Of a stretch of DNA of 64,000 nt, positions 55,580 through 64,000 are shown one piece after another. Numbering within the stretch: the stretch's first letter is position 1; each line of letters starts with the position of its first letter. Source of the stretch: Parvularcula mediterranea. GTDB lineage: Bacteria; Pseudomonadota; Alphaproteobacteria; Caulobacterales; Parvularculaceae. The stretch spans positions 1-64,000 of the forward strand of contig NZ_JABFCX010000001.1 in NCBI RefSeq assembly GCF_013085255.1. Direction: 5' to 3'. The notes under the pieces were generated by a model. That model saw only the letters and a program-made list of their open reading frames with translations. It did not search any database and had not been told where the DNA came from. A program made the translations under genes and the position numbers.

Positions 55580-57073
55580 ATGTCCGACGCCATTCTCGCT
55601 ATTGATCAGGGTACCACGTCTTCACGCGCCATCGTCTTCTCTCCCAAGGGTGAAATCCTCGCGACCGCGCAGCAGGAATTCGAGCAGCTCTACCCCGGCG
55701 AAGGCATGGTCGAGCATGACCCCCAAGCGATTTGGTCAAGCGTGCTGGCGACGGCACAGGCGGCTTATCGCGAGGCGGTGAGCGCCGGGCACAAGATCCT
55801 CGGTATAGGGATTACCAATCAGCGCGAGACGATTATCGTCTGGGACCGGAAGACCGGGAAGCCGATCCATAACGCCATCGTCTGGCAGGACCGCAGAACG
55901 GCGCAGTTCTGCCGCGCGCTCTCCGAGGCCGGACATGAGGCATTGGTGCAGGACCGGGCGGGTCTGCTCCTGGATCCCTATTTCTCCGCATCGAAACTGA
56001 ACTGGATCCTCTCCAATGTCGACGGCGCGAGGGCGCGTGCCGAGGCTGGCGAGCTGGCGGCTGGTACGGTGGACAGCTGGCTCCTCTGGAACCTCACGGG
56101 CGGCGAGGTGCATGCAACGGACGCGACCAATGCCTGCCGGACGAGCCTCTTCGGTCTCGATGCCCAGGACTGGGATCAGGACCTCCTCAAGCTGTTCGAT
56201 GTTCCTCGCGGGGTGCTGCCGGACGTCAAGGACAGCGCCGACGATTTTGGCATGACGCAGGCGGAGCATTTCGGTGAGGCGCTGCCTATCCTCTCCGTGG
56301 TCGGTGACCAGCAGGGCGCGACGGTGGGCCAGGCCTGCTTCGAACCTGGCGAGATGAAGTCGACCTACGGCACGGGTTGCTTCGTGCTGGTCAATACGGG
56401 TGACGAGATCAAGAAGTCCGAGAACAGACTTTTGACGACCGTTGCCTACCGGGTGGGCGGCAAGCCGACCTTCGCCATGGAAGGCTCGATCTTCATCGCT
56501 GGCGCTGCCGTCCAGTGGCTGCGGGACGAGATGCGGCTTCTCAAGAACGCTGCGGAGACGGCGGAGCGGGCCGCGAGGGCGCAGGCCGATGCGGACGTGG
56601 TCATGGTGCCCGCCTTCGCAGGGATGGGCGCACCGCACTGGTCCCCTGATGCGCGCGCGGCAGTCTTCGGCATGACGAGAGCGACGGGTCCGGACGAAAT
56701 GGCGCGTGCTGCGCTTGAGGGCGTGGTCTATCAGACGCAGGACCTGATCGAAGCGATGAAGAATGACGGCCTCGACTGTCAGGCGATCAGTGTCGATGGC
56801 GGCATGGCGGCGAATGATTGGTTCGCTCAGAGACTTTCTGATATCCTCAGCCTGCCGATTGATAGGCCAAAGGTGCTGGAGACGACGGCCCTTGGCGCGG
56901 CCTATCTCGCTTTTCTTCAGGCTGGGGTCTTCAGTTCTCTGAACGATGTGCGCCAGAACGCCGAGCGGGACCGGCGTTTCGAGCCTCAGATGCCACAAGA
57001 GGAGCGCGCGCGGCGGCTCAAGCGCTGGAAGGCTTGTGTGCAGGCTGTGTTGAGCGTCGCTGAAGCGGGTTAG
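55580..57073 (+). CDS. glpK: Glycerol kinase
   Basis: 497 aa from [20 protein letters not shown], with GGAAGGAAG directly upstream. FGGY kinase motifs: [17 protein letters not shown] (phosphate loop), [25 protein letters not shown], the glycerol-contacting EHDPQ segment, [19 protein letters not shown] and [14 protein letters not shown]. It phosphorylates glycerol to sn-glycerol-3-phosphate. No glpF or glpD is nearby. Its stop overlaps the convergent transferase gene by four bases. Confidence 0.96.
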   Translation: MSDAILAIDQGTTSSRAIVFSPKGEILATAQQEFEQLYPGEGMVEHDPQAIWSSVLATAQAAYREAVSAGHKILGIGITNQRETIIVWDRKTGKPIHNAIVWQDRRTAQFCRALSEAGHEALVQDRAGLLLDPYFSASKLNWILSNVDGARARAEAGELAAGTVDSWLLWNLTGGEVHATDATNACRTSLFGLDAQDWDQDLLKLFDVPRGVLPDVKDSADDFGMTQAEHFGEALPILSVVGDQQGATVGQACFEPGEMKSTYGTGCFVLVNTGDEIKKSENRLLTTVAYRVGGKPTFAMEGSIFIAGAAVQWLRDEMRLLKNAAETAERAARAQADADVVMVPAFAGMGAPHWSPDARAAVFGMTRATGPDEMARAALEGVVYQTQDLIEAMKNDGLDCQAISVDGGMAANDWFAQRLSDILSLPIDRPKVLETTALGAAYLAFLQAGVFSSLNDVRQNAERDRRFEPQMPQEERARRLKRWKACVQAVLSVAEAG

Positions 57074-57798
57074 CGGACGTCGGGGTACTTGTCGCCGAGG
57101 CGCTTCCTTGCGCCGAAGCCCCAGCGGATGCCGACATTGGCATAGACGAGATTGGCCTTGAGCCCGCCCCAGGCGGCAACCCGGCGATCATCCGTCCGCA
57201 CCAGACGGTCGATGAGCCGTACACGGCCGAGCGCCGTCATCTTCACGCAGAGGTCGGCCTCCTCCATTACCATCATCTCAGGATCACAGCCGCCAACCGC
57301 CTCAAAGTCTGTCTTGCGGAAGAACATGGCATGGTCGCCGAAGAGCAGCCTGCATCCTCTGAAGAAAAGGTGGGGGCGGAACAAAAGCGGCGCGTACCAG
57401 GTCTTGGCCCAGTTATGGAGCGACGTGATCCACCGGGTCTGACGATCGCCTTCGAGAATCGCGGTGAAACCTGCGAGCACGGTCCTCGGCTCTTCCATCA
57501 CCTCACGGACGACCTTGCAGGCATCCTCGGGAAGCATGGTGTCCGCATGGAGGACCATGACGAGCGGACCTTGCGCTTCGGCAACGCCTCGGTTGATCTG
57601 GCGCGCGCGGCCCTTAGGGTCCTGCTCGATGACCTTGAAGCCCGCCTCGGAGGCGATCTCACGGGTCCGGTCGGTGCTGCCGCCATCGACCAGGATCACT
57701 TCGTCAGGCTGCGGATCGAGCGCGGCGATGTTACGGATGGTGCGCGGCAGCGCTTTTTCTTCATCGAGCGCCGGGATGACGATGGTCAGCGCGCTCAC
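57070..57798 (-). CDS. Arsenosugar-type glycosyltransferase (TIGR04283, rSAM-associated transferase 2)
   Basis: 242 aa. GT-A fold with [38 protein letters not shown], and the metal motif in [13 protein letters not shown], followed by [20 protein letters not shown]. This is the TIGR04283 pattern, a family that travels with radical SAM/selenodomain proteins and arsM. Fourth gene of arsM-SDR-TIGR04282-TIGR04283, overlapping the previous by four bases. The proposed role is sugar transfer to a methylated arsenic intermediate; not proven. Confidence 0.85.
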   Translation of the reverse strand: MSALTIVIPALDEEKALPRTIRNIAALDPQPDEVILVDGGSTDRTREIASEAGFKVIEQDPKGRARQINRGVAEAQGPLVMVLHADTMLPEDACKVVREVMEEPRTVLAGFTAILEGDRQTRWITSLHNWAKTWYAPLLFRPHLFFRGCRLLFGDHAMFFRKTDFEAVGGCDPEMMVMEEADLCVKMTALGRVRLIDRLVRTDDRRVAAWGGLKANLVYANVGIRWGFGARKRLGDKYPDVR

Positions 57799-58373
57799 TG
57801 GGTAAGGTCCGGCCAGCGCTCGAGGTCTTCGGGACGGTCGACATCGTGGAGGGTTTCGAGGACTTCCGGCTCGATCCCCTTCGCCTTCATGCGCTCCACC
57901 GTCTCGCCGTAAACGCGCTCAGTACCCCACGGCATGTCGGTGAAGAGCCAGTCGGCCTTCTCCGGAATCGCGAGGGTCCAGTAACCGCCATCATGGGCCG
58001 GGCCGATGGCGTAGCGGCCTTCGGCTGAGGCCATCCCCGCCTTGCGGAGGCTTGAGGGCGAAAGGTCCGGGCAATCCGTACCGAGAAAGATGACGGGTGC
58101 GGGGTCGCTGGCGAGGGCGAGACGCTCGCCGAGATCGCCGGCCGGCTGCTCCTGGAAATCAAGAGGCCCCAGCCACTCCGTGAACGCATCTTCGTCTGCG
58201 CCCGTGCCCCACAGGGTGAAGGGCAGGCCGCTTTCCCGTACGCGGGCCACCGTCAGCTCGGCCAGCTTCCGGTGCATCTCCGCTGCGCCTTCTGGTCCCA
58301 GCGCGGGGATGAGCCGGGTCTTGCACTGCCCCGCCACGGGAAAGCGCGCGAGGATGACGATGCGGGCGGTCAT
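57795..58373 (-). CDS. Arsenosugar-type transferase (TIGR04282, rSAM-associated transferase 1)
   Basis: 192 aa from MTARIVILARFPVAGQCKTR; the upstream open frame overlaps the SDR gene. The nucleotide-sugar site reads ARFPVAGQCKTRLIPALG, with VIFLGTDCPDLSPSSLRKAG and IGPAHDGGYWTLAI as the other family segments, typical of the TIGR04282 (DUF2064) nucleotidyltransferase-like group. Overlaps both neighbours by four bases. Functionally tied to arsM by operon position. Confidence 0.87.
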   Translation of the reverse strand: MTARIVILARFPVAGQCKTRLIPALGPEGAAEMHRKLAELTVARVRESGLPFTLWGTGADEDAFTEWLGPLDFQEQPAGDLGERLALASDPAPVIFLGTDCPDLSPSSLRKAGMASAEGRYAIGPAHDGGYWTLAIPEKADWLFTDMPWGTERVYGETVERMKAKGIEPEVLETLHDVDRPEDLERWPDLTQ

Positions 58374-59413
58374 GCTGCGCCGCGTTTCTTTCTCGGCTTG
58401 ATGAAGCCCGCTTCGATGCAGTAGGCGGTGATCCGCTCCCACCATGCCTCGTCGCAGGGCGGACAAGCCTCGCCAGAAAACGCGCGGTACTGACTGTCGT
58501 CATACTGAGGGTTGCGGGTGAAATAGCGGGCATAGACTTCAGCGCCGCGCTGGAAGAACCGGCGCTCCGATGGCCTGAGCGATGCCATGTCGAAGCTCTC
58601 GGGGTCCACCCAGTCGGGCGAGGACAGCCCCTCGAACTTGGCGAGCGTCTCGGGGAACGCGCGCAAGGGCGTCGGCCTGCCCGAGACGAGGTGGAAGACC
58701 TTGCCCTCCGCCTCATCGAACCGCTCCACCATCGCGATGATCCCCCGGCAGACATGGTCGATCGGCACGAGGTCGAGGGTCGCGTGGGGCGCGGCGGGCA
58801 TCGTCCTGACCCAGCCTTCCGCAAAGACTTTCAGGATCGGGTAGATCGTATCGAAGCTCCGGGTGCGTCCTTCTTGGTGATCGCCAAGGACGATGCCGGG
58901 CCGCGCGATGGCGAAGCGCACGTCGCTGTCACGAACGAGGCGTTCGGCGCGGAGCTTGGTTGACTCATAGCCGTTGGTGAAGCCCTGGCCTTCGTCGAAC
59001 TCTGTCTCGAGGAGCGTGCCTTCGCGGTCGCCAGCGATATAGGCGGTGGAGATGTGGACGAGCTTTGCGCCGGCAAGCTTCGTCAGCGCAAGGACATTCT
59101 TCGTGCCCTCAACATTGACCGCGCGGTGGAGGTCATTCTCATCGACGAAATCGGTGACTGCGGCGCAATGGACGATCGTGTCCGCTTCTTCCGCCAGCGC
59201 CTGCCACTCAGCCTCGGAGAGCCCAAAGCTTTCCTTGGTGATGTCGCCCTGAACCGCCCGCAGGACGGGCACGGTGCGCCCATCATTCCTCAGGATATCG
59301 GGGTTGCGGTTAACGAGGCCGATGACCTCGTAACCCTTATCCGTCAGCCTGCCGCATATTTCCCCGCCGAGAAGCCCGGCGGAGCCCGTGACGAGGACCC
59401 TGCCAGAGGCCAT
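58370..59413 (-). CDS. NAD(P)-dependent SDR/epimerase-type reductase in arsenic cluster
   Basis: 347 aa extended SDR. Cofactor motif VLVTGSAGLLGGEICGRL, VHCAAVTDFVDENDLHRAVN, active-site Tyr and Lys in YESTKLRAERLV, and IARPGIVLGDH. The pattern resembles the thioester-reductase/male-sterility-type SDR group. The C-terminal part holds EACPPCDEAWWERI, a CPPC motif not usual in this family. It lies between arsM (TAATG overlap) and the TIGR04282 gene; a nucleoside- or sugar-modifying step on an arsenic compound is plausible but unproven. Confidence 0.82.
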   Translation of the reverse strand: MASGRVLVTGSAGLLGGEICGRLTDKGYEVIGLVNRNPDILRNDGRTVPVLRAVQGDITKESFGLSEAEWQALAEEADTIVHCAAVTDFVDENDLHRAVNVEGTKNVLALTKLAGAKLVHISTAYIAGDREGTLLETEFDEGQGFTNGYESTKLRAERLVRDSDVRFAIARPGIVLGDHQEGRTRSFDTIYPILKVFAEGWVRTMPAAPHATLDLVPIDHVCRGIIAMVERFDEAEGKVFHLVSGRPTPLRAFPETLAKFEGLSSPDWVDPESFDMASLRPSERRFFQRGAEVYARYFTRNPQYDDSQYRAFSGEACPPCDEAWWERITAYCIEAGFIKPRKKRGAA

Positions 59414-60465
59414 TAGCAGCAGGCGCCCGAAGTCGCCTCGGCGTCAGGCTTCACGGCGCTGCCATAGGGCATCTCGATACCGCAGCCCTTGAAGATGCCG
59501 TAATGGGTGGAGAAATCACCAATGAACTCGAAATGCTCCGCAAACCGCGTATCCTTCAGCATGAGGAACGTGTTGCCGCAGACCGGGAAGACGCGGCCCT
59601 TCTGGATCAGGTGGTGATTGTCGAGAGCGAAGGCGTCCTCCATCCCCGGGATCGTGCCCCGGTAGATGACAGCCTGTCCGTAGTCCTCGCAACGTGGCTC
59701 GAGCCCCGCCAGCTTGAACAAGCGGTAGGTCGCGGAGAAGAAGTTGTAGCCCTGCACCTTGGCGAGCTGCTGCGGATCGCCAATGACCAGCGGGCGGTCG
59801 TGGACAAGACGCGGATCGGCAAAGCCGCACTCCCGTGTGATGCGGTCGAAATCGCCCCAGTACAGCGCACCGGAGATGCATTCGCCATGCAGGACAGGAT
59901 CGCGCTGCAGCTCCTCAGGCACGCGGCGGTCGCCATAGACGTCGGAGAAGTAGATCTCGCCACCCTCTTTCAGGAGGCGATGGGCCTGCTCGAACACGGC
60001 GCGCTTGTCCTGCACGAGGTTGATGACGCAGTTCGAGACGATGATATCGAAGCTGCCGGGCTCAAGGTCCAGCTCATCGAGCTTTTCGATATCGCCTTCC
60101 ATGAACTCGACATTGGCAAAGCCAAAGCGCTCCGCATGCCAATCTTTATGGCGGTTCGCGACTTCGAGCTGCTCAGGCGTCGCGTCAACGCCGACGATGC
60201 GGCCCTTGGGGCCGACAAGCTGCGAAAGGACATAGGCGTCTTGGCCAGAGCCAGAGCCGAGGTCGAGGATGGCGGCCCCTTCGAGGCATTCGGGAGCGAC
60301 AAGCCCACAGCCGTAATAACGGCCCGTGACCTCGTCATGGACGTTCGAGAGCGCCTGACGGATCTCAAGCGGCGGGGCTTCGGTGGTGCAGCAGGCATCG
60401 GTGCGCAGATCCTCCGAACCCTGAAGGACCTTGCCATAGTAAAGCTGCGAATTCTCGATATTCAT
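59413..60465 (-). CDS. arsM: Arsenite methyltransferase ArsM
   Basis: 350 aa. SAM-binding domain with ILDLGSGSGQDAYVLSQLVG near residue 67 and VGVDATPEQLEVANRHKDW; conserved As(III)-binding cysteines in IVSNCVINLVQDK and GECISGALYWGDF; a further pair near the N-terminus (TDACCTT) and a CC at the C-terminus (TSGACC). The ArsM-specific C-terminal domain is present (GNTFLMLKDTRF). It methylates arsenite stepwise using SAM and thiols. First gene of the four-gene minus-strand operon, divergent from a radical SAM gene. Confidence 0.92.
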   Translation of the reverse strand: MNIENSQLYYGKVLQGSEDLRTDACCTTEAPPLEIRQALSNVHDEVTGRYYGCGLVAPECLEGAAILDLGSGSGQDAYVLSQLVGPKGRIVGVDATPEQLEVANRHKDWHAERFGFANVEFMEGDIEKLDELDLEPGSFDIIVSNCVINLVQDKRAVFEQAHRLLKEGGEIYFSDVYGDRRVPEELQRDPVLHGECISGALYWGDFDRITRECGFADPRLVHDRPLVIGDPQQLAKVQGYNFFSATYRLFKLAGLEPRCEDYGQAVIYRGTIPGMEDAFALDNHHLIQKGRVFPVCGNTFLMLKDTRFAEHFEFIGDFSTHYGIFKGCGIEMPYGSAVKPDAEATSGACC

Positions 60466-60516
60466 CTGATGGTTCCCGGTACCGTCGATCGCCGTTTCGG
60501 CATCTCCTGAAGCAAT

Positions 60517-60532
60517 GTGACGCCGATGTCAC
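60517..60532. promoter_or_regulatory. Inverted repeat in the arsM / radical SAM divergent region
   Basis: GTGAC-n6-GTCAC, within a longer TGTGACG...GTCACG context, in the 151-base gap between the divergent arsM and radical SAM genes. Position and symmetry suit a repressor operator for both genes. It does not match a specific operator I recognise, and no arsR is in the window. Confidence 0.4.
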
Positions 60533-60616
60533 GTTGATTGACAGCTTCGCTCCGGAGTGGCCAAAAGTTACCGTCTAGGTCGTAACTCCCGCGCGAGAAG
60601 GCGCGAACAGGTTTCC

Positions 60617-61594
60617 ATGGTGCAGTTCCCCGATCCCGCCCAGTCGCCCTTCAAGCGCGACGGCGATAGCCTCGGCGAAGGCAAGTTTGCCGATCCCGTC
60701 AGGACCGGCGACGGCTCGCGCCGCGCTTTCGTTCCTCTATCGGGCCTCGACACGCTGTGGTTCAACACAGGCACCCTCTGCAACCTCGCCTGCGCGACCT
60801 GCTATATCGAGAGCTCTCCGACCAACGACGCCCTCGTCTACATCACCAAGGCGGAAGTCGAGGCCTATCTCGATGAGATCGAGCGGGAAGAGATCGGCAC
60901 GCGGCAGATCGGCTTCACCGGCGGTGAGCCCTTCATGAACCGCGACATGGTGCCGATCATGGAGATGTGCCTCGAGCGCGGCTTCGAAGTGCTGGTCCTC
61001 TCCAACGCCATGCGCCCGATGCGGCGTTTCGAAGAGCAGCTGAAGGCCATCGCCGACAGGCATTCAGGCAAGCTCCTGATGCGCGTCAGCCTCGATCACC
61101 ACACCAAGGAGGCCCACGAGGCCGAGCGCGGTCAGGATACCTGGGATAAGGCGATCGATGGGCTTCTCTGGCTCCATGACAATGGCTTCCGCGTCGCGGT
61201 CGCTGGTCGCCAGCTCCCCACCGAAACGATGGAGGAAGCGCGCGACGGCTATGACCGGCTCCTGAAGGCCATCGGCATTGTCCTCGACCTCTCCGACCCC
61301 GAACGCCTCGTCGTCTTCCCAGAGATGGACGAAAGCCTCGACACGCCGGAGATCACCGAGGAATGCTGGGGTATCCTCAGCATGCAGAAGACCGCCGTCA
61401 TGTGCTCGACCAGCCGCATGGTGGTCAAGCGCAAGGGCGAAGCGACCCCGCGCGTCGCGGCCTGCACCCTCCTGCCCTACGACCCCCAGTTCGACATGGG
61501 CGAGACCCTCACCGAGGCGTCCCAGGCGGTAAAGCTCAACCACCCCCATTGCTCAAGGTTCTGCGTCCTCGGAGGCGCGAGCTGTTCCGCCTAG
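60617..61594 (+). CDS. Radical SAM protein of arsenosugar-type cluster
   Basis: 325 aa from MVQFPDPAQSPFKRDGDSLG; a GTG at 60557 is an alternative start. The 4Fe-4S cluster motif is C55-x3-C59-x2-C62 in GTLCNLACATCYIESS, followed by QIGFTGGEPFMNRDMV. The C-terminus has a cysteine-rich end, NHPHCSRFCVLGGASCSA, suggesting an auxiliary cluster or substrate site. ArsS-type radical SAM proteins add a 5-deoxyadenosyl group to dimethylarsenite; this one takes the same place beside arsM but lacks an obvious DUF3641 (selenodomain) tail, so it may be an ArsS variant. Divergent from arsM. Confidence 0.85.
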   Translation: MVQFPDPAQSPFKRDGDSLGEGKFADPVRTGDGSRRAFVPLSGLDTLWFNTGTLCNLACATCYIESSPTNDALVYITKAEVEAYLDEIEREEIGTRQIGFTGGEPFMNRDMVPIMEMCLERGFEVLVLSNAMRPMRRFEEQLKAIADRHSGKLLMRVSLDHHTKEAHEAERGQDTWDKAIDGLLWLHDNGFRVAVAGRQLPTETMEEARDGYDRLLKAIGIVLDLSDPERLVVFPEMDESLDTPEITEECWGILSMQKTAVMCSTSRMVVKRKGEATPRVAACTLLPYDPQFDMGETLTEASQAVKLNHPHCSRFCVLGGASCSA

Positions 61595-61701
61595 TTCGCG
61601 TAAGCCGGGAATAGGAAAAGGATAAGCAGTCCGGCGGTTGCTCTCGGCCGCTGAGGGGTCATATCGTTTCTCAGTATCACAATAAGAAACGAGGACCCCC
61701 G

Positions 61702-64000
61702 GTGACGAAAACCCTGACGAGCTCTGCTCTTGCGCTCAGCCTCCTGGCGAGCACGGCTTCCGCCGAGACCCTTCTGCTGGGCGATCCCGCGATCAGCGAA
61801 GACCGCATTGCCTTCACCTATGCTGGCGACATCTGGACCGCCGCTAAAGATGGCAGCGATGCCCGCCGCCTGACTTCGGCCATGGGCGATGAGAAGGCGC
61901 CGCACTTCTCCCCCGACGGCTCGAAGGTGGCCTTCACGGCGAACTACAACGGCAACTGGGACGTCTTCGTGGTCGATGCCGATGGCGGCGTGCCGAAGCA
62001 GCTGACCTGGCACCCCGGCGGCGATGACGTCCGTGGCTGGTCCGCCGATGGCGAGATGATCGCCTTTGCCTCGTCCCGCGAGACCAACCACGGCCGCTCG
62101 GACCAGCTCTTCCACGTGAGCCCCGATGGCGGGATGCCCGAGAAGATGATGGACGCCCGCTACTACATGGGCGACTGGCACGAGGACGGCGAAACCCTCG
62201 CCTATATCGACTATGGCCCGGCCAACAATGCGCTCTTCGGCGGCTCGTCAGGCTGGTTCGGCTACCGCGGCGGCACGACGCCTTCGATCATGGTCATGGA
62301 CACCGAAGCCGGTGAGCTGACCCGCATCCCCGGTGACCGGGTTTCCGACATCTTCCCGATGTTCGACGGCGACGATGTGGTCTTCCTCTCCGATCGTGGA
62401 GAGAATGAGCGCTTCAACGTCTACCGCTGGTCCGCCGAAAGCGAGGAAATCGAGCAGCTCACGGATGAAGATGAATGGGATGCTATCGCAGCTGACCTTC
62501 ACGGCGCGGACCTGATCTATGAGTCCGGTGGCCGCCTCAAGATGCTGGATCTCGACACAGGCGAGGTCGCAGCGCTCGAAATTACGCTCAATGCTGATCT
62601 TCCCGAGCTGCAGCCGGGCTTCAAGAACGCATCGCGCAACATCGATAGCATTGGCCTCTCCCAGACCGGCAAGCGCGCGGTCATCACGGCCCGGGGCGAT
62701 GTCTTCACCATCCCCACCGACGAAGGTTCGCCGAGAAACCTGACGCCAGAAGGCGGCGACCGTGCCTATACTGGCACCTGGTCCCCCGATGGCCAGCAGG
62801 TCGCCTACATCCACGATGACGGCGAGACGCAGATGCTCGTGATCCGCAGCCAGCTCTATGATGGCGAAGCGGAGAGCCCGGGCCTCAAGGACGGCATCGC
62901 CTTCATCCGCAAGCTGATCGATGGCGACCCCGCGGAAGAGAAGAGCTTCGATCTTGGCGAAGGCTTCAACTCCATCCTCGCCTTCACGCCTGAAGGTGAC
63001 AAGATCGTCTATCAAGACGAAAAGCTCCGTCTCAGGATGATCGATCTCGATAGCGGCGACATCTCGACCCTTGCGACCCATGAGCGGCGCGCAGGCCACT
63101 CGGTCTCGATATCGCCCGATGGCCGCTGGCTCGCTGCCGCGATCGAGAAGGCGAACTTCATGCAGGACATCGAGCTCATTGATCTGAGCACGAATGGTCG
63201 TCGCCGGGTGACCCTGTCCGACGGCATGGCCGACGCAGGCTCTCCGGCGTTCAGCCCCGACGGCAAGTATCTCTACTTCACGGCCTCGACCAACTCTGGC
63301 CCCACGCAGGTCGGCCTCGACCTGTCGAGCCAGGAGAAGCCCTACCGCGCAGGCATCTACGTCGCCGTTCTCTCCGACGAGGGCATGTCCCCTGTCATGG
63401 ACGGCAAGGGCGACGAGCCTGCCAAGGCGGAGAAGAAAGACGAGGACGCTGAAAGCAGCGACGAGAAGAAGGACGACAAGAAGACCGATCTCGATACGGA
63501 TGATCTTATCAACCGCATCGTCGCCCTCCCCGTCCCCGAAGCCTCCTATTACGGCCTCGAAGTCACCGACGCCGGCGATCTCCTCTACCTGATGGGCGAG
63601 CAGCCGGGCATTGCGACCAATCCTCCGGGCACACCCTTCGGCCAGAACTTCAAGCTGATGCGCTGGTCCATGAAGGACAAGAAGGCCAGCGAAGTCGCGA
63701 GCGGCGTGACGGGCTTTACCCTGTCGGGCGATGGCAAGCAGATGCTCGCCGTGAAGCCGGGCGGCGCCCTCTTCTTCGGCGCATCGGGCGGCTCGGACAT
63801 CAAGCCTCTCGACCAGTCGGGCCTCCGCGTGATGGTCGACCCGAAGGAAGAGTGGGCGCAGATCTTCTCCGACGTCGTGCGGATGGAGGCGGCCTATTTC
63901 TACGACCCCGACATGCACGGGCTCGACTGGGAAGCGACCGCTGAGAAGTATCGCCCGCTCCTCGAACATGTCGGCAGGCGCGCGGACCTCAACACGGTCC
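61702..64000 (+). CDS. Tricorn-like S41 family protease, N-terminal part
   Basis: Starts at GTG 61702 and runs off the window after 766 codons. Signal peptide LTSSALALSLLASTASA; then two propeller domains built from PD40-type repeats (ISEDRIAFTYAGDIWTAAKD, HFSPDGSKVAFTANYNG, WSPDGQQVAYIHDDG, FSPDGKYLYFTASTN). Around 63430-63500 is a Lys/Asp/Glu-rich linker. The window ends at the tricorn core domain, MEAAYFYDPDMHGLDWEATA. The PDZ and S41 catalytic domain lie outside. Predicted periplasmic peptidase. Confidence 0.9.
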   Translation, partial: MTKTLTSSALALSLLASTASAETLLLGDPAISEDRIAFTYAGDIWTAAKDGSDARRLTSAMGDEKAPHFSPDGSKVAFTANYNGNWDVFVVDADGGVPKQLTWHPGGDDVRGWSADGEMIAFASSRETNHGRSDQLFHVSPDGGMPEKMMDARYYMGDWHEDGETLAYIDYGPANNALFGGSSGWFGYRGGTTPSIMVMDTEAGELTRIPGDRVSDIFPMFDGDDVVFLSDRGENERFNVYRWSAESEEIEQLTDEDEWDAIAADLHGADLIYESGGRLKMLDLDTGEVAALEITLNADLPELQPGFKNASRNIDSIGLSQTGKRAVITARGDVFTIPTDEGSPRNLTPEGGDRAYTGTWSPDGQQVAYIHDDGETQMLVIRSQLYDGEAESPGLKDGIAFIRKLIDGDPAEEKSFDLGEGFNSILAFTPEGDKIVYQDEKLRLRMIDLDSGDISTLATHERRAGHSVSISPDGRWLAAAIEKANFMQDIELIDLSTNGRRRVTLSDGMADAGSPAFSPDGKYLYFTASTNSGPTQVGLDLSSQEKPYRAGIYVAVLSDEGMSPVMDGKGDEPAKAEKKDEDAESSDEKKDDKKTDLDTDDLINRIVALPVPEASYYGLEVTDAGDLLYLMGEQPGIATNPPGTPFGQNFKLMRWSMKDKKASEVASGVTGFTLSGDGKQMLAVKPGGALFFGASGGSDIKPLDQSGLRVMVDPKEEWAQIFSDVVRMEAAYFYDPDMHGLDWEATAEKYRPLLEHVGRRADLNTV

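Noticed and set aside
62248-63969. A 573-codon minus-strand open frame
   Set aside because: It is antisense to the tricorn-like protease, whose signal peptide and PD40 repeats mark the true frame.

Overview
The window is about 62% GC, with dense, often overlapping genes. The gene set fits an alphaproteobacterium of the Caulobacterales / Maricaulales / Parvularculales type: S9, M1 and tricorn-type exported peptidases, NodT-type RND efflux, a TonB-dependent B12 receptor, an S8 autotransporter, and short TonB-domain lipoproteins. This placement is inferred from gene content; no rRNA or tRNA gene is visible in the window.

Layout. 1-2206: envelope sugar genes (kdsA end, kdsD, a family 2 glycosyltransferase). 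2132-6019: a rearranged repABC-type replication/partition cassette, with repC divergent from repA-repB, two identical 16-bp parS palindromes between repA and repB, and a terminator-ended candidate antisense RNA in the repC leader. Core genes lie close by (kdsA, kdsD, ilvC, panD, glpK), so the replicon may be a chromid, or a chromosome that has captured a plasmid origin. 6103-10152: a GFA enzyme, three tandem small TonB-C-terminal-like proteins, palindromic repeats and a DUF1353 membrane protein. 10207-14105: amino acid metabolism (trans-sulfuration PLP enzyme, ilvC, aminotransferase). 14089-20059: one probable transcription unit with a TPR hybrid histidine kinase, nagA, nagZ and anmK (cell-wall amino-sugar recycling). 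20236-23895: an S8 protease autotransporter carrying about 35 copies of the heptapeptide SLHIDPL. 24261-27080: panD, a CPBP protease, a small helical protein and an RhlE-type helicase. 27435-33353: S9 and M1 peptidases, a DUF6702-like protein and a lipoprotein. 33432-38913: a complete tripartite RND efflux operon. 39137-41931: a two-gene unit with a membrane protein whose tail resembles GrpE and a membrane-tethered Hsp70-like ATPase. 41900-46545: btuB-F-C-D vitamin B12 uptake under a cobalamin riboswitch. 46608-55522: galM, a cNMP-domain/thioredoxin-reductase-like fusion, small unknowns, egtB, valine catabolism (mmsB, acyl-CoA dehydrogenase) and a DCC protein. 55580-57073: glpK. 57070-61594: an organoarsenical cluster (arsM, SDR, two rSAM-associated transferases, divergent radical SAM). 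61702-64000: the start of a tricorn-like protease that runs off the window.

The items most worth a second look are the SLHIDPL autotransporter, the split repABC cassette, the Hsp70/GrpE-like membrane pair, the arsenic cluster, the cNMP-flavoprotein fusion that lacks a CxxC, and the trio of TonB-domain proteins with a conserved cysteine pair.
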